Positions 60,253 through 64,000 of a stretch of DNA of 64,000 nt are shown in pieces. Location: assembly GCF_016481275.1 (NCBI RefSeq), contig NZ_JAEMNW010000002.1, positions 1,240,001-1,304,000 of the forward strand, given 5' to 3'. The stretch is from Antrihabitans auranticaus. Lineage in GTDB: Bacteria > Actinomycetota > Actinomycetes > Mycobacteriales > Mycobacteriaceae. Position 1 is the stretch's first letter. Each line of letters starts with the position of its first letter. The notes below the pieces were generated by a model. That model was not told the DNA's origin and searched no databases. It worked only from the letters and a program-made list of their open reading frames with translations. Made by a program: the position numbers and the translations under genes.

Positions 60253-60270
60253 CTCCAGCTTGGGCTGGAG
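60253..60270 (-). promoter_or_regulatory. Hairpin sequestering the benA ribosome-binding site
   Basis: In the benA transcript CTCCAGC-CCAA-GCTGGAG forms a 7-bp, 4-nt-loop stem. The 3' arm contains the GGAG of the GGAGGA Shine-Dalgarno, 7 bp before the ATG. It would reduce BenA translation unless opened. It may instead be a DNA palindrome bound by a regulator. Confidence 0.5.
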
Positions 60271-60323
60271 CCAACCTTCGCAGCGTGTGTCCGCAGTCAC
60301 ACTAGGCATTTACCCAGTGCTGA

Positions 60324-63195
<2,872 letters not shown>

Positions 63196-63196
<1 letters not shown>

Positions 63197-63480
63197 TGGC
63201 CCTCTTTCACGTCCGGATGGACGTCGCAATTCCGCACGACCTAGACCCCGGCATACGCGCCGAAACCCTTGCACGAGAGAAGGAGTATTCACAGAACCTG
63301 CAGCGGCAGGGTAAGTGGGTGCACATCTGGCGGGTGGTGGGTCGATACAGCAACATCAGCGTCTTCGACGTCGAGTCCCCCGACGAACTCCACGAGATCC
63401 TCTGGAACCTGCCGCTTTTCGCCTACATGACGATCGACATTCTCCCGTTGGCGGGGCATCCGAGCGCGATTTCGGAGTAG
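63196..63480 (+). CDS. catC: Muconolactone delta-isomerase
   Basis: A 94-aa muconolactone isomerase with the family signature ALFHVRMDVAIPHDLDP, EYSQNLQRQGKWVHIWRVVGRYSNISVFDVESPDELHEILWNLPLFAYMTIDILPLAGHPS. It makes 3-oxoadipate enol-lactone, the substrate of the lactonase encoded at 46610. The usual length is about 92-96 aa. The ATG overlaps the catB stop. Last gene before the right-end repeats. Confidence 0.95.
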
Positions 63481-64000
63481 GTCTCGATCCCGGATTGGAC
63501 TGGACTGGACTGCCGAAGGGGCTTCCCGGCGCGTGATCCTGCCACCCCTCGGCGTCGCGGCTCGGCGTGTCCCGCCCCGCGTGTCCACCCCCGCCCCGCC
63601 GAGAAGGCTCCTACCGGGGACGCCACTCGCCCGACGCCCCAACAACCGCCTGGTCGGCGTCGCGGGTCGGCGTGCCCCGCTCCGCATGTCCACCCCCGCC
63701 CGCCGAGAAGGCTCCTACGGGGGACACCACTCGCCCGACGCCCCAACAACCGCCTGGTCGACGCTTGCGGGTCGGCGCGTCCCGCTCCGCATGTCCACCC
63801 CCTCCCGCCGAGAAGGCTCCTACCGGGGACGCCACTCGCCCGACGCCCCAACAACCGCCTGGTCGACGCTTGCGGGTCGGCGTGCCCCGCCCGGCGTGTC
63901 CACCCCCTCCCGCCGAGAAGGCTCCTACCGGGGACACCACTCGCCCGACGCCCCAACAACCGCCTGCTCGACGCCGCGGGTCGGCCGGTCCCGCCCCGCG
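63481..64000. repeat. Intergenic tandem repeat, period about 105 bp, at least four copies
   Basis: A 520-bp gene-free stretch after catC. The marker GAGAAGGCTCCTAC recurs at 63601, 63705, 63810 and 63915, a period of 104-105 bp, and the array runs off the right edge. Copies differ by a few substitutions (ACGG/CCGG, CCCGCCCG/CCTCCCG). A short GGACT triple repeat precedes it near 63496. Frames across it (for example 63423-63959 minus) encode only repeated Gly/Arg-rich peptides and are not genes. Confidence 0.88.

Noticed and set aside
63423-63959. 178-codon minus-strand protein with internal repeats
   Set aside because: It is translation of the 105-bp DNA repeat; no start context and no family.
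63540-64000. CRISPR array
   Set aside because: Units are contiguous and about 105 bp long with no unique spacers between short repeats, and no cas genes.

Overview
The window is GC-rich chromosomal DNA from an actinobacterium of the Mycobacteriales, most likely Rhodococcus or a close relative such as Nocardia or Gordonia. This genus is inferred from a complete-looking mce lipid-import operon, WS/DGAT and FadD proteins, KstR-type operators (TNNAACNNGTTNNA), many GTG starts with ATGA/GTGA overlaps, and a catRABC-benABCD arrangement typical of rhodococci. No rRNA, tRNA, CRISPR array, phage gene or transposase was seen.

Left third (1-31420) is a lipid region. On the minus strand lies yrbE-A, yrbE-B, mceA-E, with mceE running off the left edge. 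Divergent from it is a plus-strand oxidative operon (aldehyde dehydrogenase, SDR, beta-hydroxyacid dehydrogenase, CMD-like protein, KstD-like flavoprotein) followed by a TetR regulator. Converging on tetR is a tightly coupled six-gene minus operon: acyltransferase, two acyl-CoA synthetases, WS/DGAT, alpha/beta hydrolase, thioesterase. It diverges at about 20.6 kb from a FAAL - ACP - KS-AT-ACP-AOS megasynthase operon. The megasynthase carries a C-terminal PLP-dependent alpha-oxoamine synthase and should release a fatty aminoketone. A flavin monooxygenase, an NCS2 permease, an MFS exporter and an ABM-fold protein follow. A 17-bp palindromic motif (TCCAGACACATGTCCAG type) occurs before the aldehyde dehydrogenase, over the tetR start and before the FAAL gene. 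KstR-type boxes occur at both divergent promoters. These sites tie the region into one candidate regulon.

Middle (31.4-43.2 kb) is mixed. It has a signal-less periplasmic-binding-fold protein, an anti-sigma-type ATPase and a CsbD protein (both behind SigB/SigF-like promoters), a low-affinity iron permease-like protein, and a four-gene glycosyltransferase / acyl-CoA dehydrogenase / PIG-L deacetylase / methyltransferase cassette. A SHOCT-domain protein, a small secreted protein, and an esterase / Baeyer-Villiger-type monooxygenase / LAL-regulator group complete it.

Right third (43.1-63.5 kb) is an aromatic-degradation island. Hydroxyquinol 1,2-dioxygenase, maleylacetate reductase, 3-oxoadipate CoA-transferase (two subunits), enol-lactonase, an IclR regulator and beta-ketoadipyl-CoA thiolase form the lower pathway. 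A two-component phenol-hydroxylase-type monooxygenase with an AraC regulator, benABCD with a LAL regulator, and catR divergent from catABC feed it. Benzoate and phenol would go to catechol, then muconate, muconolactone, 3-oxoadipate enol-lactone, 3-oxoadipate and succinyl-CoA plus acetyl-CoA. Two families of intergenic tandem repeats (about 121 bp at 49.4-49.7 kb and about 105 bp at 63.5-64.0 kb) close the thiolase and catC ends.
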